Shown here in pieces: positions 1-6,224 of a stretch of 8,457 bases of DNA; position 1 is the first letter of the stretch; each line of letters opens with the position of its first letter. The notes below the pieces were generated by a model. It did not search any database. It had not been told where the DNA came from and was given only the letters and a program-made list of their open reading frames with translations. The DNA comes from Sulfopaludibacter sp035606355 (GTDB lineage: Bacteria > Acidobacteriota > Terriglobia > Bryobacterales > Bryobacteraceae), in the NCBI GenBank assembly GCA_035606355.1, contig DATNFO010000076.1, positions 1-8,457 of the forward strand, given 5' to 3'. Position numbers and translations under genes: made by a program.

Positions 1-209
1 TTTTTCGCAGCCCCGTTAGGAAACGGTAAAAGGTGTATCGAAAGGCGAATGGAGCGCGACGAGAATAGCAGCCGGGTTTTTCGCAGCCCCGTGAGGAAGC
101 GGTAAAAGGTGTATCGAAAGGCGAATGGAGCGCGACGAGAATAGCAGCCGGGTTTTTCGCAGCCGCGTGAGGGAGCGGTAAAAGGTGTACCGAAGGGCGA
201 ATGGAGCGC
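1..209. repeat. Tandem array of a 76-bp repeat, about 2.75 copies
   Basis: Unit A spans 1-76, unit B 77-152, and a partial unit C 153-209. Each begins with TTTTTCGCAGCC, and the spacing is exactly 76 bp. A and B differ at only two places, both in the GC-rich first third (T17 to G and A23 to G, in unit coordinates). C carries a few further changes and stops matching after GGAGCGC, just before the stop codon of the deacetylase gene. That variable part can form a small hairpin in every copy: CCGTT/AACGG in A and CCGC/GCGG in C. The array starts at the window edge, so it may continue to the left. A near-identical inverted copy lies at 8253-8298. I see no open frame that looks coding here. The function is unknown. 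Confidence 0.93.
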
Positions 210-215
210 CATTCG
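198..215 (-). terminator. Stem-loop just after the deacetylase stop codon; possible terminator
   Basis: CGAATGG (198-204) and CCATTCG (209-215) form a perfect 7-bp stem with a 4-base loop, starting two bases past the TGA of the minus-strand deacetylase gene. One arm comes from the end of repeat unit C and the other from unique sequence. Read on the minus strand, the hairpin is followed by CCCTTCGG and then a short TTTT about 15 bases later. It is therefore not a textbook intrinsic terminator. It could end transcription weakly or protect the 3' end of the mRNA. Confidence 0.35.
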
Positions 216-217
216 GC

Positions 218-1066
218 TCAGACCATCGAACCAACCTTCTTCCGCACGTCCTCCAAGAACTTCTGTACGAACCCCGCCGCGTATTCCGCCGGCGACAAGC
301 CCGGATTCTCGATCAGCGGAGTCAAATCCATCGCGAAGTTCAGCGCGCTCTCCTGATCCGTACCGTGCGATGCGAAGTACGTCGCGTGGGCCAGACGCCG
401 CCCGGCCGTCGCCAGATCGTACCGCTTCCCGCCGGTCACCTGTGAATCGAAAACGCCCACCAGCGCTGCCGCGATGTTGGATCGCGCAGAGACCGGCAGT
501 GCCTGCTTGTCTTCATCCGGCAGCCAGTCCAGGTCGCGCCACACTTCGCAGCCGTACACCTTCTTCGGCTTCGTTTCCGCGGCCACCGCGCGCAGCGCCG
601 CGATGGAGCGCAGCACCACGCCGATATGCGTGTCGTGTTTGTCCGCCAGATTATGCAGATAAACGTATTCCGGCCGCGCCGCTCTCAACACCGCCGCGAG
701 ATCCTGCACCACCACCGTGTCCTTCGGGTTCTTCACCTGCCCGCTGGTGAAGCCGAGCTGGAGCTGGCACGCATAATCGCCCACGTAGGCGGCCTTGCGC
801 TGCTCAATCAGCCGGACCTTCTGCATCTCCGCGTCCGTGTAATCGCCGTAGATGCCGGACCGCGGACTGCCCGCGCCGTTCGTCACCACCACGCCGGTGA
901 ACCACTTGTCCTTCAGCCCGAAGCACTCGGCGATGCCGTGGTACGCCATGATCTCGATATCGTCCTGATGCGCCGCGATGCACAGGTGAGTGGTACGCGC
1001 AAGCGCAGCGTCCGCGGGCGTTCCATCGGGAACGAAAAAGTCCGCGGTCGAATTATGAAACTGCAT
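218..1066 (-). CDS. PIG-L (LmbE-like) family deacetylase
   Basis: This 282-residue protein has no signal peptide or membrane segment and is probably cytosolic. PIG-L/LmbE enzymes are zinc-dependent hydrolases that remove N-acetyl groups from GlcNAc-type sugars or related amides. The metal-site motif is AHQDDIE at residues 32-38 (H33, D35, D36), in place of the common AHPDDE. The second histidine motif is HDTH at 144-147. The core between them is intact, and the length suits the family. The ATG at 1066 is chosen because AGGAG lies 7 bases upstream. A longer reading to 1123 would add 19 residues of arginine-rich sequence and lose this ribosome site. The start overlaps the end of the upstream ROK gene by 14 nt, so the two are almost certainly cotranscribed and probably translationally coupled. 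The substrate is not determined; a sugar handled with the ROK kinase is a reasonable guess. Confidence 0.85.
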   Translation of the reverse strand: MQFHNSTADFFVPDGTPADAALARTTHLCIAAHQDDIEIMAYHGIAECFGLKDKWFTGVVVTNGAGSPRSGIYGDYTDAEMQKVRLIEQRKAAYVGDYACQLQLGFTSGQVKNPKDTVVVQDLAAVLRAARPEYVYLHNLADKHDTHIGVVLRSIAALRAVAAETKPKKVYGCEVWRDLDWLPDEDKQALPVSARSNIAAALVGVFDSQVTGGKRYDLATAGRRLAHATYFASHGTDQESALNFAMDLTPLIENPGLSPAEYAAGFVQKFLEDVRKKVGSMV

Positions 1067-2459
1067 TCGTCTTCTCCTGAACCTGAATTGCGGGCAGGCT
1101 GGCGGCTGCAATCGCCTGACCATGCCGCTTCTCTTTCTCGCCGGGGATATGGAACCGGATCCGTTCGGCGATCTCCGGGAACTCTTCCTTGAGCACCCGT
1201 CCGGCCGTGTCCAGAATCAGATCGCCGCCCTCGCCGGTCAGCACGCGACCCAACACCAGCAGGTTGCGCACTTCATAAAAATCCGTGTAGTGCGCGATGT
1301 TGTAGCCGAAATACACGCCGATGGTCTCATAGATCCGGCGCGCGCGCGCATCGCCGCCGGCCATCAATTCCTGCACCTGTTCCAGCTTAACGGGCAGCGG
1401 CATTTCTTTCGGCAACTCGATCCCCGCGGGAGCCAGCAGCCTTCCCACCGCCTGCTGGGAGAAGTACTGCGCGCCGACTCCCGGATCGCCCGACCACTCA
1501 TCCGCCGGAGCATCTTCGCGATAATCCACCGGCACGAAAGCGAGTTCGTTCAGCCAACTCGTGATCGCGCCCTTCGGCGTCACATAGCCAGCCGCCAGGC
1601 TGCTGCCCATCGCGACGCCGAGCACAGCGCCATCGTTCAACGCCATGGACCCGGCCAGCGCAGTCACTTCCCCATCGTTCACCACATCGAACGGAATGCC
1701 GCCCCACTTCTTCTGCAGGTCGAAAAACAGCCGCGTGACGCGCGCATCGAAGACACTTCGCGGCACGGAGCGGTACAGCGACCCCACCCGCACCTCGTTA
1801 TTCACGTACACGCCGGCCGCGCTCCCGCCGATGGCATCCACGCGAGGCAATTTCTCCGCCGCGCGCCGGAGCGAATCGTCGATGCCGTCGAAGTGGTACT
1901 GGGGATCGCTCTGTGCGGCGGGATTCCAAGGCACTTCGTCGCTGAAAATGACCTCTCCGTTGGCAACAGCCGCGCACTTGCGATCGCTCGCGCCGAGATC
2001 GAAGCCGATGCGATAGCCATCCAGATGCCGGCCCAGCGGAGCGGCCGTCTCGCGCTCGTCCGGCACTGCGTCGTAGTCCGTATGCTCAATCTCCATGGGC
2101 CGGCCGTAAACGCGCTCGCCCATGAACTCGTAATCGAATGCGCGCGCTCCGCCGGGTGCGTACGTTTTCCAAAGGTATTCCGCCAGCGCCGCGTCGCCGC
2201 CGATGGTGATCCGGTATCCGCCCTTCTGCCACAGCAAAAACTTCAGCAGACGGTCGATGTACCGCTCGTCGAGAGCGGAGCCTGCGCCAGTCTCGCCGCG
2301 GAATACGGAAACCGAGCCATCACTTCGCTCCAGAGCGATGGCCAGTTTCCGCGGATGGCCGCCAACCGCTACAGCCTGCCGGTAGGCGCGATTCCACAGG
2401 GCGGCCGGCACGAATTCGGGGTCCAACACGGGGCGAAACTTCGGCGAGACAGTCACCAT
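1053..2459 (-). CDS. Divergent ROK-family sugar kinase-like protein with N-terminal extension
   Basis: The protein has 468 residues, against roughly 300 for an ordinary ROK glucokinase. The kinase part starts near 150 with the phosphate-binding motif GFDLGASDRK (152-161). It continues with VNDGEVTALAG (260-270), whose D262 matches the ROK catalytic aspartate, and a glycine-rich GVAMGSSLAAGY (281-292). The ROK ExGH motif appears as NELAF (304-308), so the glutamate is kept and the zinc-binding histidine is lost. Where the cysteine cluster should be, SGDPGVGAQ (323-331) has no cysteine, and the only cysteine in the protein is C162. Residues 1-149 are an extension I cannot assign; parts of it look like an actin-fold beta-hairpin. 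There is no helix-turn-helix visible, so it is probably an enzyme and not a ROK repressor. The ATG at 2459 has no good ribosome site. The gene diverges from xylB and overlaps the downstream deacetylase. Sugar substrate unknown. Confidence 0.72.
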   Translation of the reverse strand: MVTVSPKFRPVLDPEFVPAALWNRAYRQAVAVGGHPRKLAIALERSDGSVSVFRGETGAGSALDERYIDRLLKFLLWQKGGYRITIGGDAALAEYLWKTYAPGGARAFDYEFMGERVYGRPMEIEHTDYDAVPDERETAAPLGRHLDGYRIGFDLGASDRKCAAVANGEVIFSDEVPWNPAAQSDPQYHFDGIDDSLRRAAEKLPRVDAIGGSAAGVYVNNEVRVGSLYRSVPRSVFDARVTRLFFDLQKKWGGIPFDVVNDGEVTALAGSMALNDGAVLGVAMGSSLAAGYVTPKGAITSWLNELAFVPVDYREDAPADEWSGDPGVGAQYFSQQAVGRLLAPAGIELPKEMPLPVKLEQVQELMAGGDARARRIYETIGVYFGYNIAHYTDFYEVRNLLVLGRVLTGEGGDLILDTAGRVLKEEFPEIAERIRFHIPGEKEKRHGQAIAAASLPAIQVQEKTNAVS

Positions 2460-2460
2460 T

Positions 2461-2524
2461 CCGGTGTAACACTATTCACCGGTGCGGTGTCCAGTTCGCA
2501 ACGGTTACGCGACGTTCGTAACCG
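2461..2524. promoter_or_regulatory. Two inverted repeats just upstream of the ROK gene; candidate operators
   Basis: CCGGTG (2461-2466) and CACCGG (2477-2482) form 6-bp arms separated by 10 bases. CGGTTACG (2502-2509) and CGTAACCG (2517-2524) form perfect 8-bp arms separated by 7. Both lie within 65 bp of the ROK start, in the divergent region shared with xylB, which is where a sugar-responsive repressor could act. A TGGACA hexamer on the minus strand (2488-2493) resembles a -35 box, but no convincing -10 follows. No regulator gene is visible in the window. The symmetry is observed; the operator role is inferred. Confidence 0.4.
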
Positions 2525-2570
2525 CAAGTTGATCAATTCTCTGAAAGCTTTACCGCACTTTCCGCGAAGA

Positions 2571-2635
2571 TGACGTCTGCCAGGCGCTAGCCGCGCTCCG
2601 CGCCACCCGACAGGAAGATTTCTGTCGGTACGTCA
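2571..2635 (+). promoter_or_regulatory. Possible three-way-junction RNA fold in the xylB leader
   Basis: An outer stem pairs TGACGT (2571-2576) with ACGTCA (2630-2635). Inside it sit two hairpins: GGCGC/GCGCC (2583-2587 with 2600-2604) and CCGACAGGA/TTCTGTCGG (2607-2615 with 2620-2628). The second is a 9-bp stem with one G-U pair and a 4-base loop. The element ends 48 bases before the xylB ATG, and no U-tract follows, so it is not an intrinsic terminator. It could be a cis-acting leader or an operator for a DNA-binding protein. It matches no riboswitch class I recognise, and high GC makes chance stems common. Confidence 0.3.
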
Positions 2636-2683
2636 CGCCTCCGGCATTCTGTCCGGCGCGCATTCGTTTTACCATACAACTTT

Positions 2684-4174
2684 ATGTGGCTTGGAATCGA
2701 TATTGGCACCGGGAGCTCGCGCGCTCTGCTGGTGGATCACAGAGGCGCCGTCCGCGCCGCCTGCAGCGCCGCTCACGAGGACATACAAATGGAGCGCCCG
2801 CTCTGGGCCGAGCAGCGGCCCGAAAACTGGTGGGACGCCGCCCTGCAAGCCGTTCGCGGCGCGCTCGCGCAAGCCGGTATCCCGGGGAGCGAGGTGAAGG
2901 CGGTCGGACTCTCCGGCCAGATGCACGGGCTCGTGCTGCTGGATGCGGCCAACCAGGTCATCCGCCCCTCCCTGATCTGGTGCGACCAGCGTTCGCAAGC
3001 GCAAGTCGATGCCGTAAACCAGAAGGTCGGCCGTGAGGGCGTGCTACGCTGCATCGCCAACCCGGTGCTCACCGGCTTCACGCTGCCCAAACTGCTGTGG
3101 GTCCGCGACAACGAGCCCAAGAATTACGAGCGCGTCCGCAAAATGCTGCTGCCGAAAGATTACGTGCGCTTCCGGCTCACCGGTGAGTTCGCCACCGAAG
3201 TTTCGGACGCTTCGGGCACCGCGGTCTTTGATGTGGTGAACCGCCGCTGGTCCTTCGAGATGATGGACGCGCTTGGTCTCGATCGCTCCTTTCTCCCGCG
3301 CTGCTACGAATCCGTGGAAGTCACTGGCGTCATCAGCGCCGAAGCGGCGGCGCTTACCGGACTCGCTGCCGGGACGCCGGTAGTGGGCGGGGGCGGCGAT
3401 CAGGCTGCCAGCGCCGTCGGGAACGGCATCGTCGAGCCTGGAATCGTCTCGTGCACGCTCGGCACCTCCGGCGTTGTTTTCGCGCACATGGAGCAGGTGG
3501 CTTACGACCCCGCCGGCCGCGTCCACACCTTCTGCCACGCTGTTCGCGACAAGTGGCACGTCATGGGCGTTACGCAGGGCGCCGGCCTCAGCTTTCAATG
3601 GTTCCGCAACCAGTTGGCGCCCGGCGCGAATTACGATGCGCTCACTGCCGAAGCTGCACAATCGCCCGCCGGGGCGCACGGCCTCTTCTGGCTGCCCTAC
3701 CTGATGGGGGAACGCACTCCGCATCTCGATGCGTACGCTCGCGGCGGCTGGATCGGGCTCACCGCCAGTCACCGGCGCGCCGACCTCATCCGCTCCGTCC
3801 TCGAGGGCGTCTCCTACAGCCAGCAGGATTGCCTGGAGATCATCGAGAGCCTCGGAGTTGCGGTGCGAAGCGTCCGGGCGTCGGGCGGCGGCGCGCAAAG
3901 TCCGTTCTGGCGGCAAATGCTCGCCTCTATCTTCGATAAACCCGTGGTCACACTGGAAAGCCAGGAAGGCTCGGCGTACGGAGCGGCGCTGCTGGCGCTC
4001 GCCGGCACGGGTGAGTACGCCAGCGTACCGGAAGTCTGCCGGGCGGCGATCCGCGAAACGGCCACGGTAGCGCCTGTCCCCTCCGATGCGGCATTCTACA
4101 AGAGGGGTCACCGCCTGTATCAGTCGCTCTATCCGGCGCTACAGCCGGCGTATCGGGCGATTGCGGCGCTGTAA
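2684..4174 (+). CDS. xylB: Xylulokinase, FGGY family
   Basis: Phosphorylates D-xylulose with ATP to give D-xylulose 5-phosphate, feeding the pentose phosphate pathway in the cytosol. The 496-residue length is normal for the family. Motifs run in the expected order: the N-terminal phosphate loop GIDIGTGSSRA (4-14), SGQMHG (77-82) and WCDQRS (99-104), all characteristic of XylB; GGGGDQAASAVGNG (235-248), whose D239 is the likely catalytic base; LGTSG (259-263); PYLMGERTPHLD (338-349); and RASGGGAQSPFWRQ (398-411). The ATG at 2684 places the first motif at residue 4, as in known xylulokinases. No Shine-Dalgarno sequence precedes it (CATACAACTTT), so the message may be leaderless or initiated in another way. 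No xylose isomerase, transporter or regulator is nearby, so the precise pentose is inferred from the motifs. A related FGGY kinase acting on another ketopentose cannot be excluded. Confidence 0.92.
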   Translation: MWLGIDIGTGSSRALLVDHRGAVRAACSAAHEDIQMERPLWAEQRPENWWDAALQAVRGALAQAGIPGSEVKAVGLSGQMHGLVLLDAANQVIRPSLIWCDQRSQAQVDAVNQKVGREGVLRCIANPVLTGFTLPKLLWVRDNEPKNYERVRKMLLPKDYVRFRLTGEFATEVSDASGTAVFDVVNRRWSFEMMDALGLDRSFLPRCYESVEVTGVISAEAAALTGLAAGTPVVGGGGDQAASAVGNGIVEPGIVSCTLGTSGVVFAHMEQVAYDPAGRVHTFCHAVRDKWHVMGVTQGAGLSFQWFRNQLAPGANYDALTAEAAQSPAGAHGLFWLPYLMGERTPHLDAYARGGWIGLTASHRRADLIRSVLEGVSYSQQDCLEIIESLGVAVRSVRASGGGAQSPFWRQMLASIFDKPVVTLESQEGSAYGAALLALAGTGEYASVPEVCRAAIRETATVAPVPSDAAFYKRGHRLYQSLYPALQPAYRAIAAL

Positions 4175-4179
4175 TTTCG

Positions 4180-5061
4180 ATGCTGCACATCACCAACGGC
4201 TCGTCCGTTTCGCTCGCCGATTCCGGACTCGGCGGCGACATCGTGTTTTGGGTGGACACGCTTTACGAAGGCCCCGTTCCCGCGGGCCTCACTCACGGTG
4301 AATTGACGCGGCTGCGCGACACGTATTTCTCGGGGCACCTGCTGGCGCAGCGCGATGCCGCCATCGCAGCCAGCCTGTCGAGCGACGAAATCGCGCTCTG
4401 GTTTGAGCACGACCTCTACGATCAGCTTCAGCTCATCCAGATTCTCGACCGGCTCGCGGCGCGCGGACCTTCGGGCGTGAGCCTCATCGCGATCCAAGAC
4501 TACCTCGGTCGGCTCACGGGCGAAGAACTCGCCGCGCTCTGGCCTGCGCGCCGGCCGGTGAGCGTGGCTGCCCTGCAACTCGCGTCTGCCGCCTGGGCAG
4601 CGTTCCGCTCGCCCGACCCTGCCGCGATCGAAGGTCTTCTGCGAAGCGATTGCAGCGCGTTGCCGTTCCTTGCTGCCGCCCTCGAGCGGTATCTGCAGCA
4701 GTTTCCGTGGACGGACAATGGCCTCAACCGCACCGAGCGCCAGATCCTGTCCCTGATCGATGTCGGCCATCGGACGTTCCACGCGTTGTTCCGCGCGGAT
4801 CAGCAAAGGGAGCCCTGGATTTTTATGGGGGACACGTCCTACCGTTACTACCTGACGGGAATCACCACATGTCCCCACCCTTTGGTGGAAGAAATCGGCG
4901 GCAAGTACCGCGTGACGCAGACGGGGCGCGAAGTGCAGTCCGGGCGCGCCGACCACATCCGCCTCAACGGCATCAATCGCTGGCTCGGCGGTGTGCACCT
5001 CGAAGGTTCCGAAGCGCGCTGGCGCTGGAGCGAGGCGAAGCGCCGGCTCATCCCCCATTAA
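4180..5061 (+). CDS. DUF1835 domain-containing protein
   Basis: A 293-residue protein with no signal peptide or membrane segment. The N-terminus, MLHITNG followed by WVDTLYEGPVP (24-34), and the acidic-aromatic block LWFEHDLYDQLQLIQIL (73-89) are hallmarks of DUF1835. The function of that family is unknown to me. The C-terminal third contains NGLNRTERQIL (180-190) and a stretch around 196-260 that looks like a small helical or winged-helix domain, as in other members. The ATG at 4180 comes 5 nt after the xylB stop and has no clear ribosome site, so it may depend on translation of xylB. Its place behind xylB suggests cotranscription but does not by itself show a role in pentose use. Confidence 0.8.
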   Translation: MLHITNGSSVSLADSGLGGDIVFWVDTLYEGPVPAGLTHGELTRLRDTYFSGHLLAQRDAAIAASLSSDEIALWFEHDLYDQLQLIQILDRLAARGPSGVSLIAIQDYLGRLTGEELAALWPARRPVSVAALQLASAAWAAFRSPDPAAIEGLLRSDCSALPFLAAALERYLQQFPWTDNGLNRTERQILSLIDVGHRTFHALFRADQQREPWIFMGDTSYRYYLTGITTCPHPLVEEIGGKYRVTQTGREVQSGRADHIRLNGINRWLGGVHLEGSEARWRWSEAKRRLIPH

Positions 5062-5118
5062 ATTCGCTCAAATTTCGGGAACCGCGCGCCGTTCTGGTGG
5101 CAATATCGTCGTACAGCA

Positions 5119-5691
5119 ATGGCGCGGGCCGTAAACATCCCGGAAGCTCTCGAAGCCGCGGCTGCCATGCCCCAAAGCGCGTTTGAGCAGGATGAGCGCG
5201 ACACCTTCACCGCTCTCTACCGCGCTCACCATCCCGCGCTCCTCCGCTTTGCCCTGCACATGACCGGTGATCGCGATGCCGCAGCGGAGGTCACTCAGGA
5301 CGTGTTCGTCTGGCTGATCCATCACCGCTCCGCCTTCGACCCGGCGCGCGGCGAACTCGCCGCCTTTCTGACCGGTGTGGCCCGCAAAGTCATTCAGCGC
5401 CGCGAACGGACACTACGGCGATGGCTTCCGTTCAGCGACTTCGCGCCGCCGCGCGTCGAAATGTCCGCCGCCGTCGACCGCGAACTGGAGTCCGCCGGCT
5501 TGCGCAAAGCCATTGCGTCGCTGCCGGTGCGGTATCGGGAGGTGATCGTTTTATGCGATCTCGAAGGCCGAAGTTATGAAGAGGCCGCCCGCCTGCTCGG
5601 CTGCGCGATCGGGACGCTCCGTTCGCGCCTGCATCGCGGCCGGGAATTGCTGATCCGCAAGTTTCAACCGGGAAATGGAATTCGACCATGA
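5119..5691 (+). CDS. ECF-type RNA polymerase sigma factor (sigma-70 family)
   Basis: Directs RNA polymerase to a small set of promoters, usually in response to an envelope or stress signal. The 190-residue protein contains region 2 at about 30-100, including the helix AAAEVTQDVFVWLI (54-67). A linker follows, then region 4 at about 126-178, with the helix-turn-helix SYEEAARLLGCAIGTLRSRL (152-171). Regions 1 and 3 are absent, as expected for the ECF group. The ATG at 5119 has no obvious ribosome site. An internal ATG at 5167 would remove 16 poorly conserved residues and is a plausible alternative. The stop overlaps the start of the anti-sigma gene by ATGA (5688-5691), so the two products are made together. 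Autoregulation is usual for this class, but I could not find a correctly spaced ECF promoter in the 57-bp gap upstream. Confidence 0.92.
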   Translation: MARAVNIPEALEAAAAMPQSAFEQDERDTFTALYRAHHPALLRFALHMTGDRDAAAEVTQDVFVWLIHHRSAFDPARGELAAFLTGVARKVIQRRERTLRRWLPFSDFAPPRVEMSAAVDRELESAGLRKAIASLPVRYREVIVLCDLEGRSYEEAARLLGCAIGTLRSRLHRGRELLIRKFQPGNGIRP

Positions 5692-6224
5692 ACTGCAAAT
5701 CGATTCGCCGCGAACTAATCGAGGCCGCGCGCCGCGGAGAAGCGCCCCGGCCGCATGTGAAAGAGTGCAGGAGTTGCGAGGAATACTATGCCGGTCAACT
5801 CGCACTCACCCGGGCGATGGCCGCGCTGCCGCCCGTCGAGCTTCCTGCGCCGCCGCGGCTCGAAGCGGTGCTGCTGGCGGAGTTCGATATGGTCCGTCGC
5901 CCGCGAATCGCTTTCCGCGTGCCGCTCGCCGTCGCAGCGTCCATCGCCTGCGCTGTGCTGCTGTTGCCGCACCAGCCGCCGCCGCGCGCTTCTGCCGCCG
6001 AAAAACCGTTTCTTGCGATTCCCTATACTGTCCCGCTGGCGCCCTATGAGATCGCGCAGGTGCAGCGGATGGCGATTCCCGTGGCCGCACTCGCCGCGGC
6101 CGGCTTCGACGTGCACGCGCAGGATTATGGAGCCGCCGTGCAAGCCGACGTGTTGTTAGGACAGGATGGCCGCGCTCGCGCCATCCGCCTGGTTTCCCAA
6201 AACGAAAGGAGCATCGTTCCATGA
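5688..6224 (+). CDS. Membrane anti-sigma factor with zinc-binding motif
   Basis: A 178-residue single-pass membrane protein, predicted to sequester the adjacent sigma factor. The cytoplasmic N-terminus has the ZAS-type pattern: C3, then H23, C27 and C30 in PHVKECRSC (22-30), the H-x3-C-x2-C signature of zinc anti-sigma domains. A proline-rich linker (48-56) follows. One hydrophobic segment spans about 74-93, and residues from about 94 to 178 would lie outside the membrane. The tail, PVAALAAAGFDVHAQDYG (131-148) then QADVLLGQDGRARAIRLV (152-169), resembles a domain I recall from acidobacterial proteins, where it may sense the signal; I cannot name it. The gene starts inside the sigma stop codon and ends inside the start of the next gene, so expression is tightly linked. 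The assignment rests on the zinc motif, the membrane segment and the position. Confidence 0.85.
   Translation: MNCKSIRRELIEAARRGEAPRPHVKECRSCEEYYAGQLALTRAMAALPPVELPAPPRLEAVLLAEFDMVRRPRIAFRVPLAVAASIACAVLLLPHQPPPRASAAEKPFLAIPYTVPLAPYEIAQVQRMAIPVAALAAAGFDVHAQDYGAAVQADVLLGQDGRARAIRLVSQNERSIVP

Noticed and set aside
1..209. The 76-bp array as a CRISPR.
   Set aside because: The whole unit is repeated with no variable spacers, and no cas genes are present.
1122..2573. A 483-codon plus-strand open frame opposite the ROK gene.
   Set aside because: It is the antisense shadow of the kinase gene: the kinase frame has clear ROK motifs, while this one has a histidine/arginine-rich composition and no recognisable domain.
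3044..4111. A 355-codon minus-strand open frame inside xylB.
   Set aside because: It lies wholly opposite a fully conserved xylulokinase and shows no motifs of its own.
4129..5058. A 309-codon minus-strand open frame opposite the DUF1835 gene.
   Set aside because: The plus-strand frame has DUF1835 signatures and fits the gene order; the antisense frame has no recognisable domain.
5078..5110. GGAAC (5078-5082) and CGTC (5107-5110) upstream of the sigma gene, resembling an ECF -35/-10 pair.
   Set aside because: The spacer is 24 bases, against the usual 16 or 17, and no alternative -10 lies at the right distance.
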